Notes: generated by a model from the letters alone, not told the origin. A stretch of 17,606 bases of DNA from Methanomassiliicoccus sp. UBA386 (GCA_002498285.1 DAGU01000041.1:15796-33401); one strand, 5' to 3'. Shown: positions 8,938 through 15,725, counted from the stretch's first letter. Numbers and translations are program-made.

Positions 8938-8965
8938 GGCGGGATCATGGCTAAGCTCCCCCGCC
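8938..8965 (-). other. Small GC hairpin between pstS and pstC
   Basis: GGCGGG at 8938-8943 can pair with CCCGCC at 8960-8965 around a 16-base loop, directly after the pstS stop (8979) and before the pstC ribosome site. There is no T-run after it on the minus strand, so it is not an evident terminator. It could protect the pstS 3' end from decay and raise binding protein over permease, a pattern known for ABC operons. Only six base pairs, so chance is possible. Confidence 0.3.
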
Positions 8966-8978
8966 GTTCGGTAAGGGT

Positions 8979-9881
8979 TTAGAGCTTCGCCTTCATCTCG
9001 ACGAGAGTTTCGGCGTCGAGCTTGTAGAAGCCTGCCTCCTCAACAACAGCCTGGCCCTCTTCGCTCAGGATGTACTCGACCCACGTCTTGACCGCCCCCT
9101 CGGGAGTGCCATCGGTGTAAACGTACAGGTGCCTGGAGAGGGAGTAGTCGCCAGCGTAGACTGCCACTTCATCAGTGGGCAGGAATGCCTCGGACGCGGC
9201 GTCGACCTTCAGCGGAACAATCTTCACACCCTGGGCCTGTTGAGCGTACCCGATGCCGATGTAGCCAATACCGCCGGCGTTCTTGGCCACCTTGGTGGCG
9301 ATGGCAGCGTTGCCGGTCTCCTGAGACACTCCAATTGCGAAGTCCTCCTTCTTCATCACGGCCTCAAAGAAGAACTCATAGGTCCCAGAGGTGGTCTGGC
9401 GGCCGTATGGAAGTATGTCCTGGTCAGCGCCGCCGACCTCGTTCCAGTTGGTGATGCTACCGTTGTAGATGCCGCGAAGCTGTTCCATCGTCAGGGACTC
9501 GACCGTGCTGGCAGAGTTGACCACGATGGCTATGCCGTCGATGGCGACGGAGAACTCCAAGGGATCGATGTTGTTGGCCTTGGCGGCATCGATCTCGGTC
9601 TGCTTCATCTGACGGGAGGCCTGGGCAACATCGATGGTACCCCGAATGAGGGACTCGATGCCTACACCACTGCCGCCTCCGGTGACATCAACTCTTACAT
9701 CATCTTGAGCGTAATTGAAGGACTCGGACATCGCTGTCATTAGCTCGAGAAGTGTGTCAGAGCCCTGCTGTTTCAGGGTCGTCGGCCTGTCTTCCTCTCC
9801 CTGTGAGAGCATGGCAACGCCCCCCGCCGCCAAAATGACGGCGGCCACGACCCCAATTGCTATCAGTGCCTTCTTTTCCAT
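8979..9881 (-). CDS. pstS: Phosphate ABC transporter substrate-binding protein PstS
   Basis: 300 residues. Residues 5-25 form one hydrophobic segment with no lipobox; the protein contains no cysteine at all, so it is anchored by that helix or released by a signal peptidase, not lipidated at Cys. Phosphate-binding loops are visible: QQGSDTLLEL at 38-47, TGGGSGVGI at 67-75, VAQASRQM near 85-92, and GRQTTSGTYEFF. These are the anion-cradling segments of the PstS family. It captures phosphate outside the membrane and hands it to PstC/PstA. The start at 9881 has GAGGATG about seven bases upstream. It is the first gene of the operon, with a long structured leader, and faces away from the AbrB-PhoU gene. 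Confidence 0.96.
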   Translation of the reverse strand: MEKKALIAIGVVAAVILAAGGVAMLSQGEEDRPTTLKQQGSDTLLELMTAMSESFNYAQDDVRVDVTGGGSGVGIESLIRGTIDVAQASRQMKQTEIDAAKANNIDPLEFSVAIDGIAIVVNSASTVESLTMEQLRGIYNGSITNWNEVGGADQDILPYGRQTTSGTYEFFFEAVMKKEDFAIGVSQETGNAAIATKVAKNAGGIGYIGIGYAQQAQGVKIVPLKVDAASEAFLPTDEVAVYAGDYSLSRHLYVYTDGTPEGAVKTWVEYILSEEGQAVVEEAGFYKLDAETLVEMKAKL

Positions 9882-9900
9882 GAGCTTTCATCCTCTTGGT

Positions 9901-9949
9901 GCAGGCCGGGGCCGCATGGAGGGAACCGCTTGGACCGTCCCCGGCCTGC
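9901..9949 (-). promoter_or_regulatory. Strong inverted repeat in the probable pstS leader
   Basis: GCAGGCCGGGG at 9901-9911 is perfectly complementary to CCCCGGCCTGC at 9939-9949, with a 27-base loop. It lies 19 bases upstream of the pstS ATG and just upstream of the ribosome site. If transcription starts at the TATA-like sequence near 10000, this forms a very stable mRNA hairpin. It could be an attenuator, a protein-binding leader or a stability element; it matches no riboswitch class I recognise. There is no T-run behind it. Confidence 0.5.
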
Positions 9950-9996
9950 TCCGTCATGCTCGATTACGGAAAATGAATAAGAAGATTGGGCAAATA

Positions 9997-10008
9997 GACT
10001 ATATTTCG
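9997..10008 (-). promoter_or_regulatory. TATA-like box for the pst operon
   Basis: On the minus strand the sequence reads CGAAATATAGTC. Transcription would begin near 9970-9980, giving a leader of roughly 90-100 bases containing the 9901-9949 hairpin. Other AT-rich candidates lie slightly further upstream among the palindromes, so the exact box is uncertain. Confidence 0.35.
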
Positions 10009-10024
10009 TATCCACTGAAAATAG

Positions 10025-10067
10025 TAGTATATACTATCTATATATTGTATATACAAACTATATAGTT
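10025..10067. promoter_or_regulatory. Three 12-base palindromes, operator-like, between divergent promoters
   Basis: Perfect palindromes TAGTATATACTA (10025-10036), TTGTATATACAA (10045-10056) and AACTATATAGTT (10056-10067). The first two share the core GTATATAC and lie 20 bases apart centre to centre; the third is 11 bases further, so all three lie close to one face of the helix. They sit between the pstS promoter and the AbrB-PhoU promoter. This fits binding sites for a dimeric regulator, most simply the adjacent AbrB-PhoU protein acting on both genes. The base composition here is very AT-rich, which makes short palindromes easier to obtain by chance, but three perfect ones with this spacing are notable. 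Confidence 0.5.
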
Positions 10068-10079
10068 CAAGCAAAGCAC

Positions 10080-10087
10080 GTATATAT
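10080..10087 (+). promoter_or_regulatory. TATA-like box for the AbrB-PhoU gene
   Basis: GTATATAT preceded by AAAGCAC, which could act as the BRE. A start about 25 bases on would be near 10108-10112, just before the ribosome site AGGAG (10115-10119) and the ATG at 10127. The spacing makes a short-leader mRNA with a usable Shine-Dalgarno site. Confidence 0.5.
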
Positions 10088-10126
10088 CCTATGAAAAGGT
10101 TACATTCGCACTAAAGGAGCGAACAT

Positions 10127-11143
10127 ATGGAAGCAAGAAAGGTGCAGAAGACCGGCACGTCCACGATCACCGTGTCGCTGCCCAAGGACTGGGTCACGGC
10201 CAATGGCATAAAGCCAGGCGACTCAGTGTACATGGAGGTCCAGCCCGACGGCACCCTGAACATTGAGCCGGAGATGCACGGCGCCAGGGAGTCCAAGACG
10301 CACGTCATCATCATCGGGAAGGATGATCCGACCGAGCACGTCACCCGCAAGTTGATCGGCGCGTATCTGGCCGGCGGCACCATAATAGAGGTGCGGTCCA
10401 AGGGCCGCATGGATCTGGACACCAAACGCTCCATCAAGGATTTTGCCCGGCTCGTCATCGGTCCGGAGATCATCGACGAGACGGCCACCACCGTGGTGCT
10501 GCACGATCTGTCCGACCCGATGGAGCTGCCCCAGAAGAAGTGTGTGCGCAGGATGCACCTCATCGTTGACTCGATGCACCGGGATGCCATGGTGGCCTAC
10601 GCCGAGGGCGACGTGGGGCTGGCCAAGGACATCCTGGAGCGGGACCAGGATGTGGACCGCCTATATTGGATGACGGTCAAGCAGCACGCCCTGATCATGG
10701 ACGACCGACGACTGGCCAAGCGGCTGGGGGTGGACATGCATGGCTCATTGAGCCTGCTCCTGGCCGCCAGGATCCTGGAGAGGGTAGGGGACCACGCCGA
10801 GAAGATCGCCCGGGAGGCCATCTCCATCACTGGGGAGGCCAGACCGCCCGCGGTCGCGGAGATGCATGATCTAAGCACCCGGGCCATCGATGTGCTGAAG
10901 AGTGCGGTGGAGGCATTCTTTGTCCAGAACGTATCGTCGGCCAACGCCATCATAGACGACGCCAGGGAGTTGGTCGACTCCCTGGCCGAGCTGCTGCCCC
11001 GCCTTCAGGGCAGCGGAGGAAAAGGCACCATGAGCCGCACCGCGGTCATGGACTCGCTGACGCGCACCGTGATGTATGCGACGGACATCGCCGAGATCGC
11101 CATCAACGACGCCATGCGGTTCGAGCTTAAAAAGAAAGGATGA
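10127..11143 (+). CDS. SpoVT/AbrB-PhoU fusion, probable phosphate-uptake transcription regulator
   Basis: 338 residues. Residues about 1-47 are a swapped-hairpin AbrB DNA-binding domain: RKVQKTGTSTITVSLPKDWV followed by IKPGDSVYMEV. The rest is a helical PhoU-like region with two repeats; LLLAARILERVGDHAEKIARE is the characteristic metal-binding helix, and TVMYATDIAEIAINDA is a degenerate second copy. This fusion is known across archaea as a phosphate regulator-type protein; its effector and DNA sites are less established. Divergent placement from pstS and the palindromes between them suggest it controls the pst operon and itself. It has a good AGGAG site seven bases upstream. It ends 12 bases from the convergent hydratase small-subunit gene. 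Confidence 0.9.
   Translation: MEARKVQKTGTSTITVSLPKDWVTANGIKPGDSVYMEVQPDGTLNIEPEMHGARESKTHVIIIGKDDPTEHVTRKLIGAYLAGGTIIEVRSKGRMDLDTKRSIKDFARLVIGPEIIDETATTVVLHDLSDPMELPQKKCVRRMHLIVDSMHRDAMVAYAEGDVGLAKDILERDQDVDRLYWMTVKQHALIMDDRRLAKRLGVDMHGSLSLLLAARILERVGDHAEKIAREAISITGEARPPAVAEMHDLSTRAIDVLKSAVEAFFVQNVSSANAIIDDARELVDSLAELLPRLQGSGGKGTMSRTAVMDSLTRTVMYATDIAEIAINDAMRFELKKKG
11129..11133 (-). terminator. T-run beyond the hydratase operon
   Basis: On the minus strand, CCTTTCTTTTTAAG follows the small-subunit stop by about 20 bases and lies inside the 3' end of the AbrB-PhoU gene. A T5 plus T3 cluster is a plausible archaeal terminator for the three-gene minus operon. Confidence 0.4.
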
Positions 11144-11155
11144 TTGGAAGGGGTT

Positions 11156-11677
11156 TCACTCCGACGGCTCTTCGTCCTCCAGGGCGAAGCCGCCGTTCTT
11201 CTTTATGTGCTCCGCCAGACCTCCATCGGCGAGGATCTTCATCATCACCGGCGGAAGAGGCTTGGCCTCCAGCACGACGCCCTTGGTCACGTTCTTCACG
11301 ACGCCGCTCTTGATATCGATCTCCAGCACATCGCCCTCGGCGATGTCAGAGGTGTCGACCTCCACTACCGGCAGGCCGACGTTGATGCAGTTGCGGTAGA
11401 AGATGCGGGCGAATGACTTGGCCACCACGGCGCCTATGCCGGCAGCCTTCAGGACCAGGGGCGCCTGCTCCCTCGAGGAGCCGGCTCCCAGGTTCTCGCC
11501 GGCCACCACCAGGTCGCCGGGCTCTATCTCATCGTAGAAGCCGGGGCGGATGTCTTCCATGACATGCTTGGCCAGTTCGTTCATGTCCAGGGTCTTGAAC
11601 TTGTACTTTCCGGAGATGACATAGTCGGTGTTGAGGTTGTCACCGAACACGAAGGCCCTTCCCTTGAGCTCGCTCAT
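11156..11677 (-). CDS. Aconitase-family hydratase small subunit (LeuD/AksE/HacB type)
   Basis: 173 residues, the normal size for the separate swivelling-domain subunit. GENLGAGSSREQAP carries the substrate-binding Ser-Ser-Arg, and AKSFARIFYRNCINVGLP is the family hallmark. It isomerises a 2-hydroxy tricarboxylate or malate derivative together with the preceding large subunit. The substrate-specificity loop after the first strand reads YKFK at 25-28, unlike the YLRT known for methanogen homoaconitase or YLVY-type loops of isopropylmalate isomerase; so homoaconitate, isopropylmalate, methylmalate or citrate cannot be chosen on this basis. The ATG overlaps the large-subunit stop (ATGA), with GGGAGGTG upstream. 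A longer open frame exists upstream inside the large-subunit gene and is not real. Confidence 0.9.
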   Translation of the reverse strand: MSELKGRAFVFGDNLNTDYVISGKYKFKTLDMNELAKHVMEDIRPGFYDEIEPGDLVVAGENLGAGSSREQAPLVLKAAGIGAVVAKSFARIFYRNCINVGLPVVEVDTSDIAEGDVLEIDIKSGVVKNVTKGVVLEAKPLPPVMMKILADGGLAEHIKKNGGFALEDEEPSE

Positions 11678-12927
11678 TCCAACACCTCCCTTACATCGGC
11701 GATGTGCCCCAGCATGGCCGAGTATGCGGCAGTGGCCGGGGATGACAGATAGATCTCGGCCTTGGTGTTGCCCATGCGCCCCTTGAAGTTGCGGTTGGCG
11801 GTCGAAAGCACGACCTCGCCGTCGGACGGAACGCCGTTGCAGGTGCCGACGCACGGACCGCAGGACGGGGCGATGAGGGTTGCCCCGGCCTTGACCAGCG
11901 TGTCTATGTAGCCCTCGCGCATGGCATCCAGCAGGATCTCCTTGGACGCGGGCGCCACGATCAGGCGGACGTCCGGAGCGACATGATTGCCGTCAAGCAC
12001 CCTGGCAGCCTCCCGGAGGTCTTCCAGGCGGCCGTTGGTACAGGTGCCGATGTACACCTGGTCGAGCTCCAGTCCGGCGACCTTGTCCACGTCCACCACG
12101 TTGTCGACCTCATGAGGCTTGGCGATCTGCGGCGGCAGGTCGGAGAGGTCCTCGCGGATGACCTTGTCGTACACGGCCGACAGGGACGCCTCCACTCCCC
12201 TGAACGGCCTGTTGGTGCGGGACTTGATGAAATCGGACGTCTTGCGGTCGCAGGGCATGAGACCCACCTTGGCGCCAACCTCTACCACCATGTTGGAGAT
12301 CGTCATGCGGGCTTCGACCGACATGTCGTCGATCACGCTGCCGTAGATCTCCAGCGCCTTGTAGGTGGCGCCGCGGGACGACAGCGTCTTGGCCATGTGC
12401 AGGACCACGTCCTTGGAGTAGACGCCCGCCTGAAGCGCACCGTCGTACACGATCTTGATGGTGCTGGGGCAGCGGAACCACATCTTTCCGGTCACCAGCG
12501 CGGCGGCCAGATCGGTGGAGCCGACGCCAGTGGAGAACACGTTCAGCGCGCCGTAGGTGCATGTGTGCGAGTCCCCGCCGATGACTATGTTGCCCGGGAC
12601 GATGTTGCCGCTCTCCGGAACCAACTGGTGGCATACCCCCTCCCCCACGTCATATAGCTTGGCGCCATGCTGGGCGGCGAAGGTGCGCATCTCCTTGTGG
12701 ATGTTGCTGACCGACTCCATGGGAGACGGCGAGTTGTGATCGATCACGATAGCGTACTTGTCGGGATGCGCCACCTTCGCGGCCTCCATCTGGCGGAAGG
12801 CCTTGATAGTAAGCCCGGTGGTGCCGTCCTGCGACATCATGAAATCGACCGGGACCACGCATATGTCCCCGGCCTTCACGTCACTGCCGGCATGAGCCGA
12901 CAATATCTTCTCTGAGATTGTTCCCAT
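11674..12927 (-). CDS. Aconitase-family hydratase large subunit (LeuC/AksD/HacA type)
   Basis: 417 residues, right for the archaeal short large subunit. The [4Fe-4S] cluster ligands are C296 (GTCTNGR) and C356/C359 (SCGPCVG). Other active-site signatures are DHNSPSP near 63-69, GEGVCHQ, and GGDSHTCTYGALN. With the small subunit it dehydrates and rehydrates its substrate through the cis-unsaturated acid. The enzyme should be oxygen-sensitive through the exposed cluster. It begins 10 bases after the synthase stop and overlaps the small subunit, so the three genes form one operon. The 2-oxoacid family (coenzyme B, leucine, or aconitase-like) depends on the synthase it partners. Confidence 0.92.
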   Translation of the reverse strand: MGTISEKILSAHAGSDVKAGDICVVPVDFMMSQDGTTGLTIKAFRQMEAAKVAHPDKYAIVIDHNSPSPMESVSNIHKEMRTFAAQHGAKLYDVGEGVCHQLVPESGNIVPGNIVIGGDSHTCTYGALNVFSTGVGSTDLAAALVTGKMWFRCPSTIKIVYDGALQAGVYSKDVVLHMAKTLSSRGATYKALEIYGSVIDDMSVEARMTISNMVVEVGAKVGLMPCDRKTSDFIKSRTNRPFRGVEASLSAVYDKVIREDLSDLPPQIAKPHEVDNVVDVDKVAGLELDQVYIGTCTNGRLEDLREAARVLDGNHVAPDVRLIVAPASKEILLDAMREGYIDTLVKAGATLIAPSCGPCVGTCNGVPSDGEVVLSTANRNFKGRMGNTKAEIYLSSPATAAYSAMLGHIADVREVLE

Positions 12928-12937
12928 TTATTTTCAC

Positions 12938-14137
12938 TCACCTGTTCTGCGGGAGGGTGTCCTTTACGCCCTCCATATAATCCTGATATATGTAAGCAAG
13001 CTCGTTCTCGGACAGGCTGCGCTTCAACGAGACAGAGGTCGCCCGGACGATCTCCAGGATCGCCGCGGCCGCCTCATCGTCGACGTCGATGCCCCTGGCG
13101 CTAAGCGACTGCTTTATCGTCGACCGTCCGGAGTGCTTGCCGATGATGATCTTGCGAGACATGCCGACCTCCTCAGGAGAGTACGGCTCATAGTTGGAGA
13201 GGTATTTCATTACGCCGTCGGTGTGGATGCCGGCCTCGTGGGCGAAGCAGTTCTGGCCCACGATGGGCTTCCACGCCGGGATCTCGCGCCCTGAGGCCCT
13301 GGCCACATACTCGGCGACCTCCCGCAGGCGGGGGGTGTCGATGCCCATGTCTATCTTGAGCAGATGCTTGGCTGCCATGGTGACCTCTTCCAGGGGCGAG
13401 TTGCCGGTGCGCTCCCCGATGCCCATCACGGTGGTGCTGAGAAAGCTGGCCCCTGCCTGAACGCCGGCGATGGCGTTGGCCGTCGCCATTCCAAAGTCGT
13501 TGTGGGTGTGCATCTCCACCGGCAGGCCCACGGTGTCTATCAGCTGCTTTATGCGGCCGTAGGTGTCCGACGGCGTCAGAATGCCCAGCGTGTCGCAGAA
13601 GCGGACCCGGTGGGCCCCCGCATCCTTGGCGGTGCGGGCGAACTCCATCATGAACTCCGGGTCGGCCCGGCTGGCGTCCTCGGCGTTGACGGAGATGTAC
13701 ATCCCGTGCGATCTTGCGTACTCGACCGACTCGACGATGCGGTCCAGCACCCACTGGCGGCTCTTCCTGAGCTTGTGCTCGATGTGGATGTCGGATGCGG
13801 ACATGGAGATGGCGACCGAGTCGACGTCGCAGTCGATGCTATGGGAGATGTCCTCCACGTTGGCGCGGTTCCATCCCAGGATGGAGGCGTTGAGCCCCAT
13901 GTGGGCGATGCGCTTGATGGAGGCCTTCTCATCCCCTCCCATCGCCGGGATGCCCGCCTCGATCTGCGGCACCCCGATCTCATCAAGCAGCTTTGCGATC
14001 CGCACCTTCTCGAGATTGGCGAACACTATGCCCGCGGCCTGCTCCCCGTCCCGGAGGGTGGTGTCGCATATGTTCAGCCTGTTCTCGCTCAGTTTGGCAA
14101 AAACCTCGTCGGCCTGCATCTTACTCTCGGCGTTCAA
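12938..14137 (-). CDS. Homocitrate synthase-type condensing enzyme (NifV/AksA family)
   Basis: 399 residues of a DRE-TIM metallolyase. ICDTTLRDGEQAAG at 23-36 carries the catalytic Arg and metal-binding Asp; H210/H212 in MHTHNDFGMATANA complete the metal site. The middle segments GGDEKASIKRIAHMGL, KLRKSRQWVLDR and SVNAEDASRAD resemble NifV/AksA homocitrate synthases more than LeuA. The product would be homocitrate from acetyl-CoA and 2-oxoglutarate, first step to coenzyme B's 2-oxosuberate in methanogens. Re-citrate synthase and isopropylmalate or citramalate synthase belong to the same superfamily and cannot be excluded. The start used is a TTG at 14137 with AGGAG ten bases upstream; ATG at 14119 is an alternative. 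The length is typical; a LeuA-type regulatory domain is absent. Confidence 0.88.
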   Translation of the reverse strand: MNAESKMQADEVFAKLSENRLNICDTTLRDGEQAAGIVFANLEKVRIAKLLDEIGVPQIEAGIPAMGGDEKASIKRIAHMGLNASILGWNRANVEDISHSIDCDVDSVAISMSASDIHIEHKLRKSRQWVLDRIVESVEYARSHGMYISVNAEDASRADPEFMMEFARTAKDAGAHRVRFCDTLGILTPSDTYGRIKQLIDTVGLPVEMHTHNDFGMATANAIAGVQAGASFLSTTVMGIGERTGNSPLEEVTMAAKHLLKIDMGIDTPRLREVAEYVARASGREIPAWKPIVGQNCFAHEAGIHTDGVMKYLSNYEPYSPEEVGMSRKIIIGKHSGRSTIKQSLSARGIDVDDEAAAAILEIVRATSVSLKRSLSENELAYIYQDYMEGVKDTLPQNR

Positions 14138-14318
14138 TGATGTCCATCTCCTGCCATTCGCTCGATCGGTGGCTTTTCAGGTCCGGGAGCAACCCGTCGA
14201 TGCGCGCACCCCGGAAAAGGCGCCATGTGACGCTGGGTCGGGTTGGAGCAAACGTCTAGCGACCAGTGGAAGAGGCCAACGACCGTACGCTATTTGGCTT
14301 GAACATCACCTTATTATG

Positions 14319-14335
14319 AGTATCATACTAAAGAT
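14319..14335 (-). promoter_or_regulatory. AT-rich promoter-like stretch upstream of the synthase operon
   Basis: On the minus strand CTTTAGTATGATACT includes a TATA-like TTTAGTAT and an inverted repeat AGTAT-G-ATACT. Transcription would start near 14300, leaving a leader of about 160 bases; AAATAGCG at about 14290 is an alternative box. The rest of the 246-base gap between this operon and pelA is GC-rich and holds no gene I can support. Confidence 0.3.
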
Positions 14336-14357
14336 TTTTGTCATGTGGAAGGCGCGG

Positions 14358-14381
14358 CGCCCAGGGCGGACTGGCTGGGCG
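14358..14381 (-). terminator. GC hairpin directly after pelA
   Basis: CGCCCAG (14358-14364) and CTGGGCG (14375-14381) can pair with a ten-base loop, three bases past the pelA stop on the minus strand. No T-run follows at once, so it is more likely a 3'-end stabiliser than a strict terminator. Confidence 0.3.
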
Positions 14382-14383
14382 GC

Positions 14384-15421
14384 TCAGGAGAGCCTGTATC
14401 TCAGCAGGGCGGCGATCCCGCCTATGGCCTCCAGCTTCTTTCCCGCCTCGAAGCGCTCCGATACCACCATGACGTTGCCGCGGCCGTTCTCCACCGCCGC
14501 CATCAGCTCCTCGGCGCTGCCCTTGCGCACCTCGGTGTCCAGGACCAGGAGGGTGTCCACGGCCCCCGCCATCGCCGCCCGCTGCACGTCGGCGAGGCCG
14601 TAAGCCACCGGACCATCCTTGGCGATGCGCTCCAGCACATCCTCCACCGCCTTGGTCTCCTGGGCGGCCCGGGAGCCCTGCACCGTTTCGGAGCCTATGC
14701 CTGACTTCATGAGCTCGTGGATGCCCGCCATCCCCGTCTGGCCGGTGTGGTAGACGTGCGCCCGTCCGAACAGTTCCGGCTCCTTCTCCTTGCCCAGCGA
14801 GACCAGGGCCTCCTTGGCGAAACCGGGGCCCAGCACGACCAGGGGGACGCCGGGCTCGGCCACCTGGCGCACCTTGTCCACTATCTCCGGATAGAAGTCG
14901 TCGGAGACCTTCTGCTCGTACATCTTGCCCGAGCCTGAGGCGTAGATGCGCGCCACCTCCTGCATGCCGAACTGGCGGGCGACCGCTATGGTGGCCTCAT
15001 CATTGTCAAGGGAGACGAACAGCAGCCGGGGCCGGCGAGCGTCCTCCACCGAGCGGCGCACCCGCTCAAGCTTCAGCGGCGTCCACTCGACCTTGCGGAC
15101 GGTGACCGCGTCCCCCTCGGCCAGGTTGAGGGTGTGATACGAGCCCACATCCTGCGGCCCTTCCTCGATCACGCCGAGGATGCGCAGCCGGGACTCCGTC
15201 TCGTGGAACTCGATCTTCTCGGCCCGGACGCCGAGGACCATCCTCTTCTTCTCGGCCCTCTCGGCCCTTATCTTATCGGACTTGGCCTCCTCCCGGCGGA
15301 AGGTGACCGAGATTATCATGTCCCCCTCGTCGATGATGTTGTACAGGTGCCAAAGATCGTCCAGCGTCTCGATCATCATCTTGATCTCGCCGGTGCCACG
15401 ATCCTGGTGGAGAACGCGCAT
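14384..15421 (-). CDS. pelA: mRNA surveillance protein pelota (Dom34)
   Basis: 345 residues, full length for archaeal pelota. Domain 1 (about 1-130) is Sm-like, beginning MRVLHQDRGTGEIK with ETLDDLWHLYNII; domain 2 (about 131-250) contains RLLFVSLDNDEATIAV and LVVLGPGFAKEAL; domain 3 (about 255-345) resembles the eRF1 C-terminal fold, with VAYGLADV and AVDTLLVLD. The protein resembles eRF1 but carries no GGQ motif. With an EF-1alpha-like GTPase it binds stalled ribosomes in the A site and helps split them (no-stop and no-go decay). The start is supported by a TATA box whose expected transcription start coincides with the ATG, implying a leaderless mRNA. It is a single-gene unit, divergent from carA. 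Confidence 0.95.
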   Translation of the reverse strand: MRVLHQDRGTGEIKMMIETLDDLWHLYNIIDEGDMIISVTFRREEAKSDKIRAERAEKKRMVLGVRAEKIEFHETESRLRILGVIEEGPQDVGSYHTLNLAEGDAVTVRKVEWTPLKLERVRRSVEDARRPRLLFVSLDNDEATIAVARQFGMQEVARIYASGSGKMYEQKVSDDFYPEIVDKVRQVAEPGVPLVVLGPGFAKEALVSLGKEKEPELFGRAHVYHTGQTGMAGIHELMKSGIGSETVQGSRAAQETKAVEDVLERIAKDGPVAYGLADVQRAAMAGAVDTLLVLDTEVRKGSAEELMAAVENGRGNVMVVSERFEAGKKLEAIGGIAALLRYRLS

Positions 15422-15442
15422 TGCGGATACGATGCCGTGTCA

Positions 15443-15451
15443 TTATAAAAT
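15443..15451 (-). promoter_or_regulatory. TATA box of pelA
   Basis: The minus strand reads ATTGATTTTATAATG. The box is about 25 bases before the pelA ATG at 15421, so transcription would begin at or within a couple of bases of the start codon. No ribosome site precedes the ATG, which agrees with a leaderless mRNA. The complementary strand reads TTATAAAATC and could equally face rightward. Confidence 0.6.
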
Positions 15452-15608
15452 CAATTGCCAGAAACCCCGCCGTTTCGAAGGTAGGATGAACGTGGACCGC
15501 GGCGTCAAAGGCATCACGTTTATTTCGGATAGGATACTCCGCACGATCGGGATATGCTCGGAACGCGCCGCCGGCCTTGTTGCGAGCACGCGGGAGGATG
15601 TGATCGAA

Positions 15609-15647
15609 CGCTCTCGAGCGCCGAGGAGACGCTTTTCCTCGAGAGCG
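15609..15647 (+). other. Perfect 10-bp inverted repeat
   Basis: CGCTCTCGAG (15609-15618) is the exact complement of CTCGAGAGCG (15638-15647), with a 19-base loop. It is not inside a supported gene. It could be an RNA stem or a DNA operator; each arm also contains the self-complementary CTCGAG. Confidence 0.45.
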
Positions 15648-15707
15648 GCCCGGCCACCCCGCTGGCCTCCGTTTGTCCCGCTAGGAACATATGCATGGTC
15701 GTTTTGT

Positions 15708-15725
15708 TGGCATCCTGCCATTTTT
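15708..15725 (+). terminator. Hairpin plus T5, ahead of the carA promoter
   Basis: TGGCA-TCC-TGCCA (15708-15720) is immediately followed by five T residues. It resembles an intrinsic terminator reading rightward, and the T-run alone could stop archaeal polymerase. It lies about 37 bases before the carA TATA-like box, so it would insulate carA from any rightward transcript out of the gap. Confidence 0.4.

Noticed and set aside
14134..14226. Thirty-codon open frame in the synthase leader, ending in a TTGA overlap with the synthase start
   Set aside because: The overlap suggests a coupled leader peptide, but there is no ribosome site before its ATG, the peptide (Pro/His/Arg-rich) resembles random GC-rich translation, and no codon run suggests attenuation.
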